Made by a program: the position numbers and the translations under genes
The notes under the pieces: generated by a model
What the model was told of the DNA's origin: nothing
The model's input: only the letters and a program-made list of their open reading frames with translations
Database searches by the model: none
NCBI GenBank assembly: GCA_029339195.1
Contig: JAPTJF010000016.1
Location: 233,531 to 297,530 of the forward strand
Length of the DNA stretch: 64,000 nt
From: Micractinium sp. NFX-FRZ
Lineage: Eukaryota; Chlorophyta; Trebouxiophyceae; Chlorellales; Chlorellaceae
Direction: 5' to 3'
Shown here: piece by piece, positions 55,701 to 64,000 of the stretch
Layout: the number at the start of each line of letters is the position of its first letter
Numbering within the stretch: position 1 is the stretch's first letter

Positions 55701-58700
55701 AGAGGAGCAGATGCCGCTGTGGGCGACCATCTGGGGCACCCACTGTGGCAAATTATCCTCCACATTTCATATCCACTACCTATCCTACTTCCCAGGGTCC
55801 CAGCAATGGCGCAAAATGGGCGCCACCGGGCCTACACCAACAAGCTCACCACTCTGCTCTCCATGCCCCCTGCAATGCCTGCCCGGCTTCCCTCACCGAC
55901 ACGCACTGGTGCTTGGCCGGCTCTGCGGCAGCGCCCCCAGCAGCCCGACAATACAGCAGCAGTGCACCAAGCGTGCAGGCCCCAAATCTCAAGCAACAAC
56001 TTGTGCAAGCTTGAAGCTGGCCCCTCTTGCCCCTGCTCACTGGTGCTTGGCCGGCTCCTGCGGCTTGGGCTCCAGCAGCAGCGGCCCCGCCAGCCCCAGC
56101 TGGCGCTTGTAATCGGCAGCCATGCGCAGGAAGGCAGCCAGGTGGCCCAGCTCCAGTTTCATGTCGGTGTTCAGCAGGGTCTGGTAGCCCTCACGGCCTG
56201 CATGGGGTGGATGGGCAAAGGGCAGGGATTGGGTGTTGCGTCGGTGGCTTGGGAACTGTGGCAGTGGCAGCGGGAGGTGTGCGGAAATGGTTGGGAAGCC
56301 CTGGCGCTGCTACACCTGCCATTTGGGGTTGATGGGTAGTGCAAGAGGGAGGTGACTCCCTCCAGGGTCCCCCCTCGTCATGGGCCCCTCATATGCCCCA
56401 ACACTGCCAGTACCTCTGTACTCCCTGCTTGCTCGGCCTGCCCTATCTGGCTCTCTGCTGGCCGACGCGTGCCCGCTCACCTCCCCAGAACACAAACTGC
56501 TCTCCGTCCAGCTCCTTGGTGGCTTCCATCGCCTTCTTCACCTGGAAGCAGAGGGCAGGGGCATGTGGCGTGGGTGGGCAGGGCGTGCGATGTGGGCAGT
56601 CGGCATTTGTTGAGCTTCCAGAAAAGCACACAGGGAAGAGCACACACAGGGTCGCCCTCACTGACTGGCTCAGCCAGCGGTGGCAGACAAGGGCAGAAAC
56701 GGGGTGCGCCACGGCTCAATGCAGGCCCATGCCCACCTGCGCCGCCGCATGAGCAAAGACGGTCACATTCGGGCCTGCAGTTGGGGTGCGTGCATGGGAG
56801 GCGGGCAGCAGGCATTGGCAGGGCAGACAGAGCCACTGGTGTGATGAAGCCGAGGGTACTCCAACACATCAGGGGCAGCAATTCAGTTCGGCCGGCACAG
56901 CTGCCGCAGCAGCCCAGGCAGGGGGCACAGCAGGCGCAGCAGGCGACATGAGCACAGGCCAGCTCACTGGTGGCTGCGCCATGCATGTAGCGCGGATGCT
57001 TGAACAGCTGCGCTGTGCCCCAAAGCACGCGCTTGCCGCTGCCCGCCTGCAGCTCCTTGGCCAGTGTCACCACCTGAATGGGGTGGGGGAGCAATCAGAG
57101 ATGGTGCTGAGGGGCAGGGAGATGGCGGCCGCACAGGGCACCGGGGAGGCCTGGGCCTGGAAAAGGACCTGTGAGATACCTTCAGCTCCTTGGCCAAGCA
57201 CACCACCTGTGGGTGTGTTTTGTTTCGGGGGCGGGGGCAGGACGCGTGTTTGGTGCTGAGGGCCCAGGAGGCGGAGGCGGATCAAGACAGAGGAGGGGGC
57301 ATGGGCCGGGTGAGAGTCAGGCGGCAGGGCGGCAGGCTGTGAGGGTGTGAGCCCATAACGCAACAGCATCCTTCCTTCCTCCGCCCTTCGCACCGTAACC
57401 CCCACCACTCCCCAGCCCCAGCTTCCAATCCATTACTATACGCACCAGCCGCCTGCGACCATCCTCCCAACACCCTCAACTTCCCGCCACCTGCTGTTAA
57501 TACCTCAACCCCTCACCACTCTGCAATCCCCGCCCCCACCCCACCCACCGACCTGGTCCAGCGCAGCGTTGCTCTCCGCCAGGCTGGCCCCCTCTGGTGC
57601 AATGTCTCGGTCATGGAAGCACCAGTAGTCCACGCCAAGCTTATCCAGCAGCTCGAAAAAGGCGCGCATCCTGCGGTAAGACACCTCCAGCTCATCCGCT
57701 GCACAGGTAGGGGAACGGTGGGGAAGGCAGGGAGGGGGAGGGTACAAATGAGCGGGGCATGCAGCGGCGGCAGCAGGTTGAACGGTGGCAGTCTGAGAAG
57801 TGGACCAGGCACGCATCCTCCTGTGAGGCACCTTAAGCTCATCAGCTGCTGCACATGTGGGGGAGGATGAGGTGAGGGACGGCAGGATTGAGGTACGATT
57901 GGGCCTGGCATGCAGCCATTGGTGCACTGGGTGGACCCTCCCTCCCCCGCAGCCCTCGTGTGGCATGGGCGAAGCGGCAGGGTGGCACCACAAGCAGGTG
58001 CAAAATGTGGGCGGGCAGGCGGCACTGCAGGGGCGCGGGCCTGCTTGCTGTCCTCTCCTTTCGAGTTCAGACCTTCCTCTAGTACCGCCCACCACCCACC
58101 TGCAGGGTCCTCCCAAGGCCAACGCCTGGTGGGGGCCCCAAAGGGGTCGGAGCCATCCGCCCTCATGGTGTGCCAAAAAGCCATCGAGAAGCGCAGCCTG
58201 CAGATGGGGATGGCGGGGGTGGGAGGGCACTGGCGGGGAGCGGTGCAGGGGGCAAACAGGTGTGCAGAGCTGCAGGTAGGCGAGCCAGCTACATGTATTG
58301 CAGTGGCGCCCCGCCTCAAACTCGATCCGCGCGCCTCCAAACACGGCGCTGGTGTGCCCCTTTCGGGTGTGGGGCTCTGCCCCCCCACTCACCACTCCCT
58401 CATCGTCCTGCCGTGCACCACTTCGCTCGCGTTGTACCAGTGGAATGCCAGGGGGTTGGAGGAGTCGGGGCCCTCATAAGGGATGCGCCCCACCGTGGGG
58501 AAGAACTCGCCTGAGGGAAGGGTGCGGGCAAGGGTGAATGGAAGGAATGAGGGCGAAACGGGATTTTGAGTGGTCGGCAGGAGGAGCATGGCAGGGAGCA
58601 TGGTTAGTGTGGGGCGTCGCAGTTGGCATCATTTACAGGGGTGTGGCATGGAGGGGTGGAGCCTGGTTGCTATGGGAGCCTGGTGCAACTCACCTTCCCA

Positions 58701-58850
58701 GGCCCCTTTGACGCCGGCCTGGCAGGCGCCGGCGCCGCTGGCGGCGAGGCGGGTGTCGGCGGCGGCAGCACAGGCGGTGTCGCTGCCGCAGGGCAGGGCT
58801 GCGGCCAGCAGCAGTTGACAAACAAGCAGGATCACACTCTGCCAGGGCAT
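52736..58850 (-). CDS. XYLA: Xylose isomerase with secretory signal peptide
   Basis: Fourteen exons in phase encode about 492 aa: 58694-58850, 58393-58510, 58100-58197, 57553-57698, 56968-57073, 56737-56774, 56481-56541, 56041-56197, 55013-55079, 54518-54634, 54068-54158, 53718-53790, 53280-53396 and 52736-52868. The enzyme interconverts D-xylose and D-xylulose. All family landmarks are present: [30 protein letters not shown] (catalytic His), [12 protein letters not shown] (Asp), [36 protein letters not shown] (metal Glu), [59 protein letters not shown] and a GRQELFE-type C-terminus. The N-terminus [20 protein letters not shown] is a signal peptide, as in plant xylose isomerases, so ER or secretory location is inferred. 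The introns are unusually rich in decayed copies of neighbouring exon ends. Confidence 0.96.
52921..52963 (-). repeat. Exon echo of xylose isomerase exon 14 start
   Basis: On the minus strand the acceptor tract and exon start (ggacattgaggctggcaa) recur as ggacactcaggcaggcaa about 90 bp upstream. The flanking GCAGGCAG simple repeat makes this copy less certain. Confidence 0.5.
53469..53507 (-). repeat. Exon echo of xylose isomerase exon 13 start
   Basis: cgtccattccgctgca (16 nt, plus strand) spans the true acceptor at 53396 and recurs identically near 53487, with gagccat also kept. Confidence 0.75.
54199..54256 (-). repeat. Exon echo of xylose isomerase exon 11 start
   Basis: About 55 nt covering the acceptor and the [10 protein letters not shown] codons (54103-54163) are repeated upstream. 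They share aactggtccgtgtcccacc (19 nt) and agggtggcctc. The echo has a stop and indels. Confidence 0.85.
54707..54740 (-). repeat. Exon echo of xylose isomerase exon 10 start
   Basis: aatgttgagctg is shared with the true acceptor region at 54634, together with partial matches on the exon side. Confidence 0.6.
55080..55230 (-). repeat. Minisatellite abutting a splice acceptor
   Basis: About four copies of a 33-37 bp unit (gtacagctgtggtggaggtg, then ccaggggg) start directly at the acceptor of xylose isomerase exon 9. On the transcript strand each unit ends in a pyrimidine-rich cccctggca / ccaccacag stretch, so acceptor-like sequence is iterated. Confidence 0.8.
55546..55575 (-). repeat. Second, distant echo of xylose isomerase exon 8
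   Basis: cagcagcggcccagccagctg resembles the exon-8 interior near 56075 (cagcagcggccccgccag). Confidence 0.4.
55903..55950 (-). repeat. Donor-side echo of xylose isomerase exon 8
   Basis: cactggtgcttggccggctc (20 nt) at 55904-55923 is identical to 56039-56058, which spans the exon-8 end and donor. Similarity continues more weakly into the exon. Confidence 0.8.
57183..57211 (-). repeat. Exon echo of xylose isomerase exon 5 start
   Basis: cagctccttggcca and caccacctg are shared with the true junction at 57050-57076. Translated, [10 protein letters not shown] parallels [10 protein letters not shown]. Confidence 0.8.
57804..57856 (-). repeat. Exon echo of xylose isomerase exon 4 start
   Basis: About 50 nt. 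The translation [14 protein letters not shown] parallels the real [14 protein letters not shown] (57640-57698), about 150 bp upstream on the transcript. Confidence 0.85.
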
Positions 58851-59084
58851 GCCGAGGCCAGAACGGTTGGGTTGGAGTGGCGCAGCACGAGTGTCAAGGT
58901 TCGACAGCCGGTCTGCAAGATTGGGGTCTTCAAATTGGATGTACCATGTCAGCTCAAGCAGGTTTGGACCAACGCGAAAGCTCTCAGAGTATTGGAGGAG
59001 GGTTTTTCGTGGTGACGTGGCGAACGTGGCCAACCAGCTGCTCAGCCCTTGCAGCGCCTGCCATACCACCCATCGTTCATTTAG
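58851..59084. promoter_or_regulatory. Short divergent promoter, xylose isomerase and aminopeptidase
   Basis: 234 bp between divergent ATGs at 58850 (-) and 59085 (+). It must hold both promoters. No clear core element was identified. Confidence 0.5.
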
Positions 59085-61728
59085 ATGCGTGCTGCGGCAA
59101 TCAGATCGGCCCTGCGCTCGGCTCTGTGTGTGGAGCGACCAGCAGCTGTGCGCTCCGCCAGCTCCCTCGGCAGAGCCCCAGCCCGCACATCGTGCGCTGC
59201 TGCTTCCGTTTGTGTGCGCCGATCGCCGCAGGCAGCCAAGCGCCTGCCGTTCACGTCTACCGCCGCCGCCACCCGCCTCCCGCCAGCGGCGGCAGCCAAC
59301 CAGGCCGCCGTCACCATGCCGCCTCAGCAGCGACTGTTCAAGGAGCACTCCAGCCAGGCCAACCCCGATGAGGCCGCCGTTACGCACTCCGACATCGGTG
59401 CGCCACGCTGCGTCCTGATTGGTGCTTTACATAGCTGCTTGTAACGCCGATCGCCCTTGCCTGTCCCGTGTCGACTCGGCGCCTTGCACTGCCCCACGCC
59501 CTCCCTCCCCTGGTACTTCATTTGCTTTACAGAGCTGGATGTGGACTTTGACAGCCATGTGCTGAGCGGCCACGTGGAGGTGCGGCTGCCCGACCGACCG
59601 CACGCCTGCCCGCCTGTTTGCCTACACCTCATGCCGCCCATGCCCTGGAGCATGCTGCAGCTCCTGGGGCGCCGCTGCGCCTGCCCCTGGCAAGAAGTGG
59701 TCCATGCGCCTTTTCCTCTCGCCGGCCAAGCCGCAAGGGGTGGCCGGACCTGTCCTGGTATATATTGCCCTGCTCTGCCTTGCTTGACTCCGTGGCTGTG
59801 CACACAGGTGGGGTGCAAAACGACTGTGCCGCTGAGCTGGCGCCGGGCACGTGATCCTCAGCTTCAGAATCTCTCCATCATGTGCATGGTTTCCTGCCTC
59901 CAATATGTCTTGCAGCACACAGTGGAGGTGCGGCAGGACGGTGCTGCTGAGCTGGCGCTGGACACGCGGGAGGTGGCAGTCAGCGGGGTGACGGTGAATG
60001 GGGCAGGTGAGAAGCTGAGCACCCTTGGGGCTTGCGGCAGGGAGGAAGGTGTGATGCTCATGCAGGGAGCAAGGTGTGTTCCGAGGCTGCGGCTGCTGTG
60101 GAGGCAGATCTGCCAAAGCATGCAGAGCACTTACTTGTACTCCTGCAGTTACATGATGGCTCCTTGGTTGGGCCCTGGTGTTGAGTCACACGAGTGTCAG
60201 CCGGATGACCACATAGCATCCCCTCAATCCCTGGCACTCCACCCGTTCCGTTGCAGCCGCCCAGTTCTCTCTGGCCGAGCCCCACAAGGCGCTGGGCAGC
60301 CGGCTGTCCATCCAGCTGCCCCCGGGCCTCAAGGCGGGCGACACAGTGAAGGTTGCGCTCCAGTTTGAGGCTTCGCCCCAGGTGGGTGGGTGGGCAGCTG
60401 GGAGGAGGGGAGGGCTTTCTGTACAGGTGCGGGTAGCTGAACCCCCTTTGCCCAGAGCAGGCCAGCAAGCCAGATGGTCAACAGGCAACTCATGTGCGTG
60501 CAGTGCACACCTGTGTTTGGGGTGGTGCATGGACACCCTGCCCAGCAGGCCAGCAAGCCAGGAGGTCAGCGGGCAACCCACGTGCGTCCACTGCACGCCT
60601 TTGCTTGGGGTGGTGCATTGACCCGTTGCCCAGCAGGCAGGGCAATCCAGATGGGCAGCGGGCAACCCCTGTGCGCCCAGTGCCCCTCTCTGCCTCTCTC
60701 TGCAGGCGAGCGCGGTGCAGTGGCTGTCGCCTGAGCAGACCGCGGGCAAGCAGCACCCCTACCTGTTCACTCAGTGCCAGGCCATCCATGCCAGGTGAGC
60801 TGCCAGCCAGGTCAGTAATCACATGGGCGGGTAGGGGCGGCAGGCTGACATGGCAGGCTGAGGCTACCTGCCAGTCCCACCCGCTCTCCTGCGTCTGCCC
60901 TGCGCCACCCGCCGGCCCCAAGTGTTTTACGGCCAAGGCACCCTGCGCTGCTCTGCAATGCTCTGCGTTGCCCTGCGCTGCTCTGCGCTGCTGTCGGTAC
61001 CTCGTGCCTCCCCACGTGCCACCACCGCGTGTCCCCCCATTCCCAACACGTGCAGCCCCCCACCGACCCCCCCCCCTCTTCACGCAGGTCCTCCCTGCCC
61101 TGCCATCCCCTCCTCTCTTCAAGCACCGAGCTCCACACACTACACACATTCCTCCCCTTACTAACGCGCCCAAGCCGCCCTGCCAGCCCCTCCCCTCTCC
61201 CCGCAGGTCCATCCTTCCCTGCCAGGACACCCCGGGAGCCAAGTTCACGTACTCAGCGGCGGTGCGGGTGCCCGAGCCCCTGCGGGCGCTGATGAGCGCC
61301 GTACCGGTGGAGGATGGGGCAGAGGGTGAGGCCTGCCTGCCTTCCGAGCGGCTCTTCTGCCCCGCCTGCCTGCACACCTGTCGCCCCTTCTGCCCTCCTG
61401 CTCGCCCACTGACCTGCCAATACCTCCCTAGCAATTTGTAAGCCATGGTGGCGCTCAATCTCCGCATGCCGCCTGGCTGCCTGCTGTGCCCTTTGCCTCT
61501 CTGCAGGCCAGCAGCTGACCCGGGCCAACAAGCCGGCGCGAGCAGGGACCAAGCTGTGGCACTTCAAGTGAGTGAAGTGAAGGGGAGGGGAATCAAGGCG
61601 TGAAGTGGAGGGGCACGGTGAAGGGAACCAAAGAGTGGGCAGCGGATGCTGCATGGTTGCACCTCGGTCGCTGTCCTGCTGTCCTGCTGGCACCAGCTGC
61701 TAGTGCTGCTGCTGGCACCAGCTGCTAG

Positions 61729-61778
<50 letters not shown>

Positions 61779-61807
61779 CTGCTTCTGCTGCTGGCACCAG
61801 CTGCTAG

Positions 61808-61860
<53 letters not shown>

Positions 61861-61861
61861 C

Positions 61862-61899
<38 letters not shown>

Positions 61900-61900
61900 C

Positions 61901-61944
<44 letters not shown>

Positions 61945-61960
61945 CTGCTTCTGCTGCCAC

Positions 61961-62022
<62 letters not shown>

Positions 62023-63552
62023 TTGCTTCTGCTGCTGCACTCCGCACAGGACTCTGAGCCCACTCAGCATGACGCTTTTGGCAGGCAGGCGCTTGCCCCG
62101 CCCCTCACACCTGCAGGCCTCCCCTGCCACGGCTGCTGCTGCTGCTGTCACATCAGCAGAACGTGAGCAACTTGCCGAACCCTTGCACCCTGCAGGCAGG
62201 CGGTGCCCATCCCCTCATACCTGCTGGCCCTGGCGGTGGGGCGGCTGGAGCGGCGGGAGCTGGGGCCCATTAGCGCCGTGTGGAGTGAGCCTGAGATGGT
62301 GGAGGCGGGTGCACACGAGTTCGCGGGTAAGGTGGTGTGGGTCTGATCGCACGTGTGCGCGTGTGTGTTGAGGGAGCCGGGTGCACACGAGGCTTTGGGC
62401 ATAAGAGGGTGGGGTGGGGCGGGGCGGGGCCCTCCTCTGTGCACCCCCCCGCCTCATCGTGCTGCGCTCACACCCTGCCCCTCTGCTGTCCCCCTCCTCT
62501 GTTATGCGAAAGCACGGTGAGGACTTGCTAGAAGCAGCTCGGATGTCCCTTGCCAGGGCGGGTCGAGCCCCCTGCACACCTTATGCCACTCCTTGCCTAC
62601 TCCTGCTCCCTTACACGTCATCCCCCTCCCGCTTACTTTGGCCGTCCCTAATATGCAGAGACTCAGGACTTCCTGGACGCAGCCGCCAGCCTGGCGGGCC
62701 CCTACCAGTGGGGCCGCTATGACATCCTGCTGCTGCCGCCCTCCTTCCCCTACGGCGGCATGGAGAACCCCTGCCTCACGTGAGGACCGCGCCCCGCCCT
62801 GCTCAATGCTTGATTTGCTGCCTCGGATGACTTGCCTGCCCGCCTAACCGGCTTGGTGCTCGTGTCACCGCCTCAGGTGATATACCCGCACTCCCACCTG
62901 CCTGCCTCACTGTCCGACTGACTTTTGGAGGGTACTGCTGGACGGTCTGCATGCCTTGCCCAAGCCTCATGCAGGTGAGCGCCATCCCACTGGCTGCCTG
63001 CCCCCTGCTCGCCTGCCCGCCCGCCTGCAGCTTCGTCACGCCCACCCTGCTGGCCGGCGATCGCTCCCTGGCGAATGTGGTGGCCCACGAGATCGCCCAT
63101 TCTTGGACAGGTGGGGTCTCTGCTGCTGCTGTTGGTAGGGGGCGGTCGCACAAGTTGCGCAGAGAACAGCTGTCACAGCATGCTGAAACATATTGCACAT
63201 GTTTCACTACATGTGCCACACTACTTGTGTGTTGAGGAGCGGGGCGGCGGGAAGTGGGGTCTGGGTGTGGCCCACGAGGTTGTTGGCTCCAGGGCAGGTG
63301 CTTTGACGCCCTCCTAGGGCGGGGCAGGCCGGGCACGCAGCAGCAGCAGCAGCAGCGGCAGCAGCAGTGGCGGGCGTGGGCCTGCTGCGGCGTCCATGTA
63401 AATGTCGGACCACTCTCCGTTTACCTGGGAGGCCCATCACACCATTTGGTTCAAACAAATGAAGGAAGCAGGCAACAAACATCACCCCCTCATCTTGCCC
63501 TGCAGGCAACCTGGTGACCAACGCCACGTGGGAGCACTTCTGGCTCAACGAG
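59085..63552 (+). CDS. M1 aminopeptidase / leukotriene-A4-hydrolase-like, 3' end outside window
   Basis: Eleven exons in phase are visible: 59085-59397, 59533-59579, 59916-60006, 60257-60381, 60706-60794, 61207-61325, 61507-61567, 62196-62326, 62659-62779, 63031-63110 and 63506-63552. They order exactly as LTA4[94 protein letters not shown], then the zinc site HEIAHSW and, 18 residues later, the Glu in [14 protein letters not shown] is the exopeptidase motif. The family removes N-terminal residues from peptides; plants and algae use it as an aminopeptidase, and epoxide hydrolase activity is not implied. The first ~75 residues ([20 protein letters not shown], Arg/Ala/Ser-rich) precede [20 protein letters not shown] and look like a mitochondrial or plastid presequence. 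The C-terminal half lies beyond 64,000. Confidence 0.93.
59800..59853 (+). repeat. Exon echo of aminopeptidase exon 3
   Basis: About 50 nt match the acceptor and start of the exon at 59916 at roughly four of five positions by hand alignment. gctgagctggcgc is identical. Translated, [17 protein letters not shown] parallels [17 protein letters not shown]. Confidence 0.88.
60453..60700 (+). repeat. ~89-bp minisatellite ending at a splice acceptor
   Basis: Three imperfect copies (cccagcaggccagcaagcca, then caggcaac and tgcttggggtggtgcat) lie in the intron before exon 5 of the aminopeptidase gene. The last copy runs into that exon's polypyrimidine tract. Confidence 0.85.
61076..61112 (+). repeat. 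Exon echo of aminopeptidase exon 6 start
   Basis: cacgcaggtcctccctgccc resembles the true junction ccccgcaggtccatccttcc at 61200, and both continue with ctgcca. Confidence 0.7.
61690..62035 (+). repeat. Large interrupted (CTG)n tract in intron
   Basis: About 350 bp of CTG triplets interrupted by ccactgcttctg and by repeats of ggcaccagctgctagtg, in the intron before exon 8 of the aminopeptidase gene. The higher-order pattern shows block duplication of the tract. Confidence 0.95.
62079..62119 (+). repeat. Exon echo of aminopeptidase exon 8 start
   Basis: ggcaggcaggcg, then cccctcacacctgc, repeats the true acceptor and exon start (gcaggcaggcgg, cccctcatacctgc) at 62191-62230, about 113 bp downstream. 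Confidence 0.8.
62500..62545 (+). repeat. Exon echo of aminopeptidase exon 9 start
   Basis: Translated, [15 protein letters not shown] parallels [12 protein letters not shown] of the exon at 62659. The sequence is decayed but co-linear over about 45 nt. Confidence 0.6.
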
Positions 63553-63639
63553 GTGACACGGGGTGCTTTCACGCTGGCTGGCTGGCTGGTCATCTGCTCG
63601 TTTTGCTGCCTGTGCGGACCCTCCCAACCCGCCTCAACC

Positions 63640-63935
63640 CTGCCTCCCCAACATGAGCCACCAATACTTAATGAAGAAGCCTCCCTCGTTCACCCCTCAC
63701 CACACCTTTCTCACCCACTCCTCGCCACACCTCTCTCGCCCAGCTCTCTCAATCACCCCTCACTACACATCTCTCGCTCACTGTTCTCATTCACCCCTCA
63801 CGCCACTTCTCTCAACCGCCTCTTTCGTGCATCCCCCACCGCAGTATCCCCGCCCCAGCCCACCCCTGCTTCCCACTCTCACGCACCTCGTGCACCCACC
63901 GCTTGCCACACATCTCTCGCCCACCTCCCTCATGC

Positions 63936-63936
<1 letters not shown>
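63640..63936 (+). repeat. C/T-rich degenerate tandem repeat
   Basis: Several degenerate copies of a roughly 60-bp CT-rich unit (tcattcacccctcac, cacacctctctcgccca) after the last visible exon, presumably intronic. Confidence 0.6.

Positions 63937-63986
<50 letters not shown>
63937..63986 (+). repeat. 50-nt poly-C homopolymer
   Basis: A run of about 50 C, then T, then nine C and AG, at the right edge. It lies in the aminopeptidase intron, and the trailing CCCAG could be an acceptor. The length may also be an assembly or sequencing effect. Confidence 0.9.
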
Positions 63987-63989
<3 letters not shown>

Positions 63990-64000
63990 CCCCCCCAGCC

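Noticed and set aside
60453..60700. CRISPR-like repeat array
   Set aside because: The copies are contiguous 89-bp tandem repeats without unique spacers, inside a eukaryotic intron.
61728..62166. Poly-Leu, poly-Ala and poly-Gln open frames in the CTG tract
   Set aside because: They are translations of a triplet repeat lying inside an intron between two phase-consistent exons.

Overview
This window is nuclear DNA of a eukaryotic green alga, most likely a Chlorella-type trebouxiophyte. It is very GC-rich. Genes are split by many short GT-AG introns, with strong gtgagt/gtgcgt donors and cag acceptors. Proteins carry long Ala/Gln/Gly/Ser runs, several have organelle-type N-termini, and TGTAA poly(A) signals appear. 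The protein families are plant or algal: uL2/RPL8, DCD-Kelch, PAP/fibrillin, xylose isomerase with a signal peptide, and LTA4-hydrolase-type M1 aminopeptidase. No operons, CRISPR arrays, rRNA or convincing tRNA genes were seen.

Layout. 77-2805 (-) RPL8, with its last exon outside the window. 4204-7084 (+) Myb/SANT protein. 7691-9106 (-) small putative plastid protein. 9750-16816 (+) DCD plus coiled coil plus Kelch protein. 17222-19080 and 19542-21740 (+) a tandem pair of multi-pass membrane proteins. 22261-24222 (-) a protein made of four long Trp-rich repeats. 25206-27660 (+) a small secreted Cys protein with an 11-nt first coding exon. 28502-36392 (+) a CPSF-A/DDB1-superfamily protein of about 2,058 aa. 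36788-42503 (-) a carnosine-synthase-like ATP-grasp enzyme. 43541-45037 (-) a J-domain protein. 45228-46145 (+) a Gln-rich coiled-coil protein. 47292-49202 (+) a PAP/fibrillin-like protein. 49520-52075 (-) an F-box/LRR protein. 52736-58850 (-) xylose isomerase. From 59085 (+) an M1 aminopeptidase that runs off the right edge.

Exon models were built by hand by requiring splice-phase continuity. For most multi-exon genes every exon junction closes in frame, including at least two GC-AG introns. The genes are not functionally linked. They are ordinary euchromatic neighbours with several divergent pairs (for example 45037/45228 and 58850/59085) and convergent pairs.

The most unusual feature is a recurrent intron architecture. 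At least 17 introns or intron segments contain an extra, decayed copy of an exon end: the splice acceptor plus the first 15-50 nt of the next exon, or the last part of the previous exon plus its donor. The copy usually lies 60-150 nt from the real exon. I call these exon echoes. They are concentrated in the DCD-Kelch, xylose isomerase and aminopeptidase genes. They look like local tandem duplications across splice junctions in which one copy decays, and I know of no named feature class that covers them.
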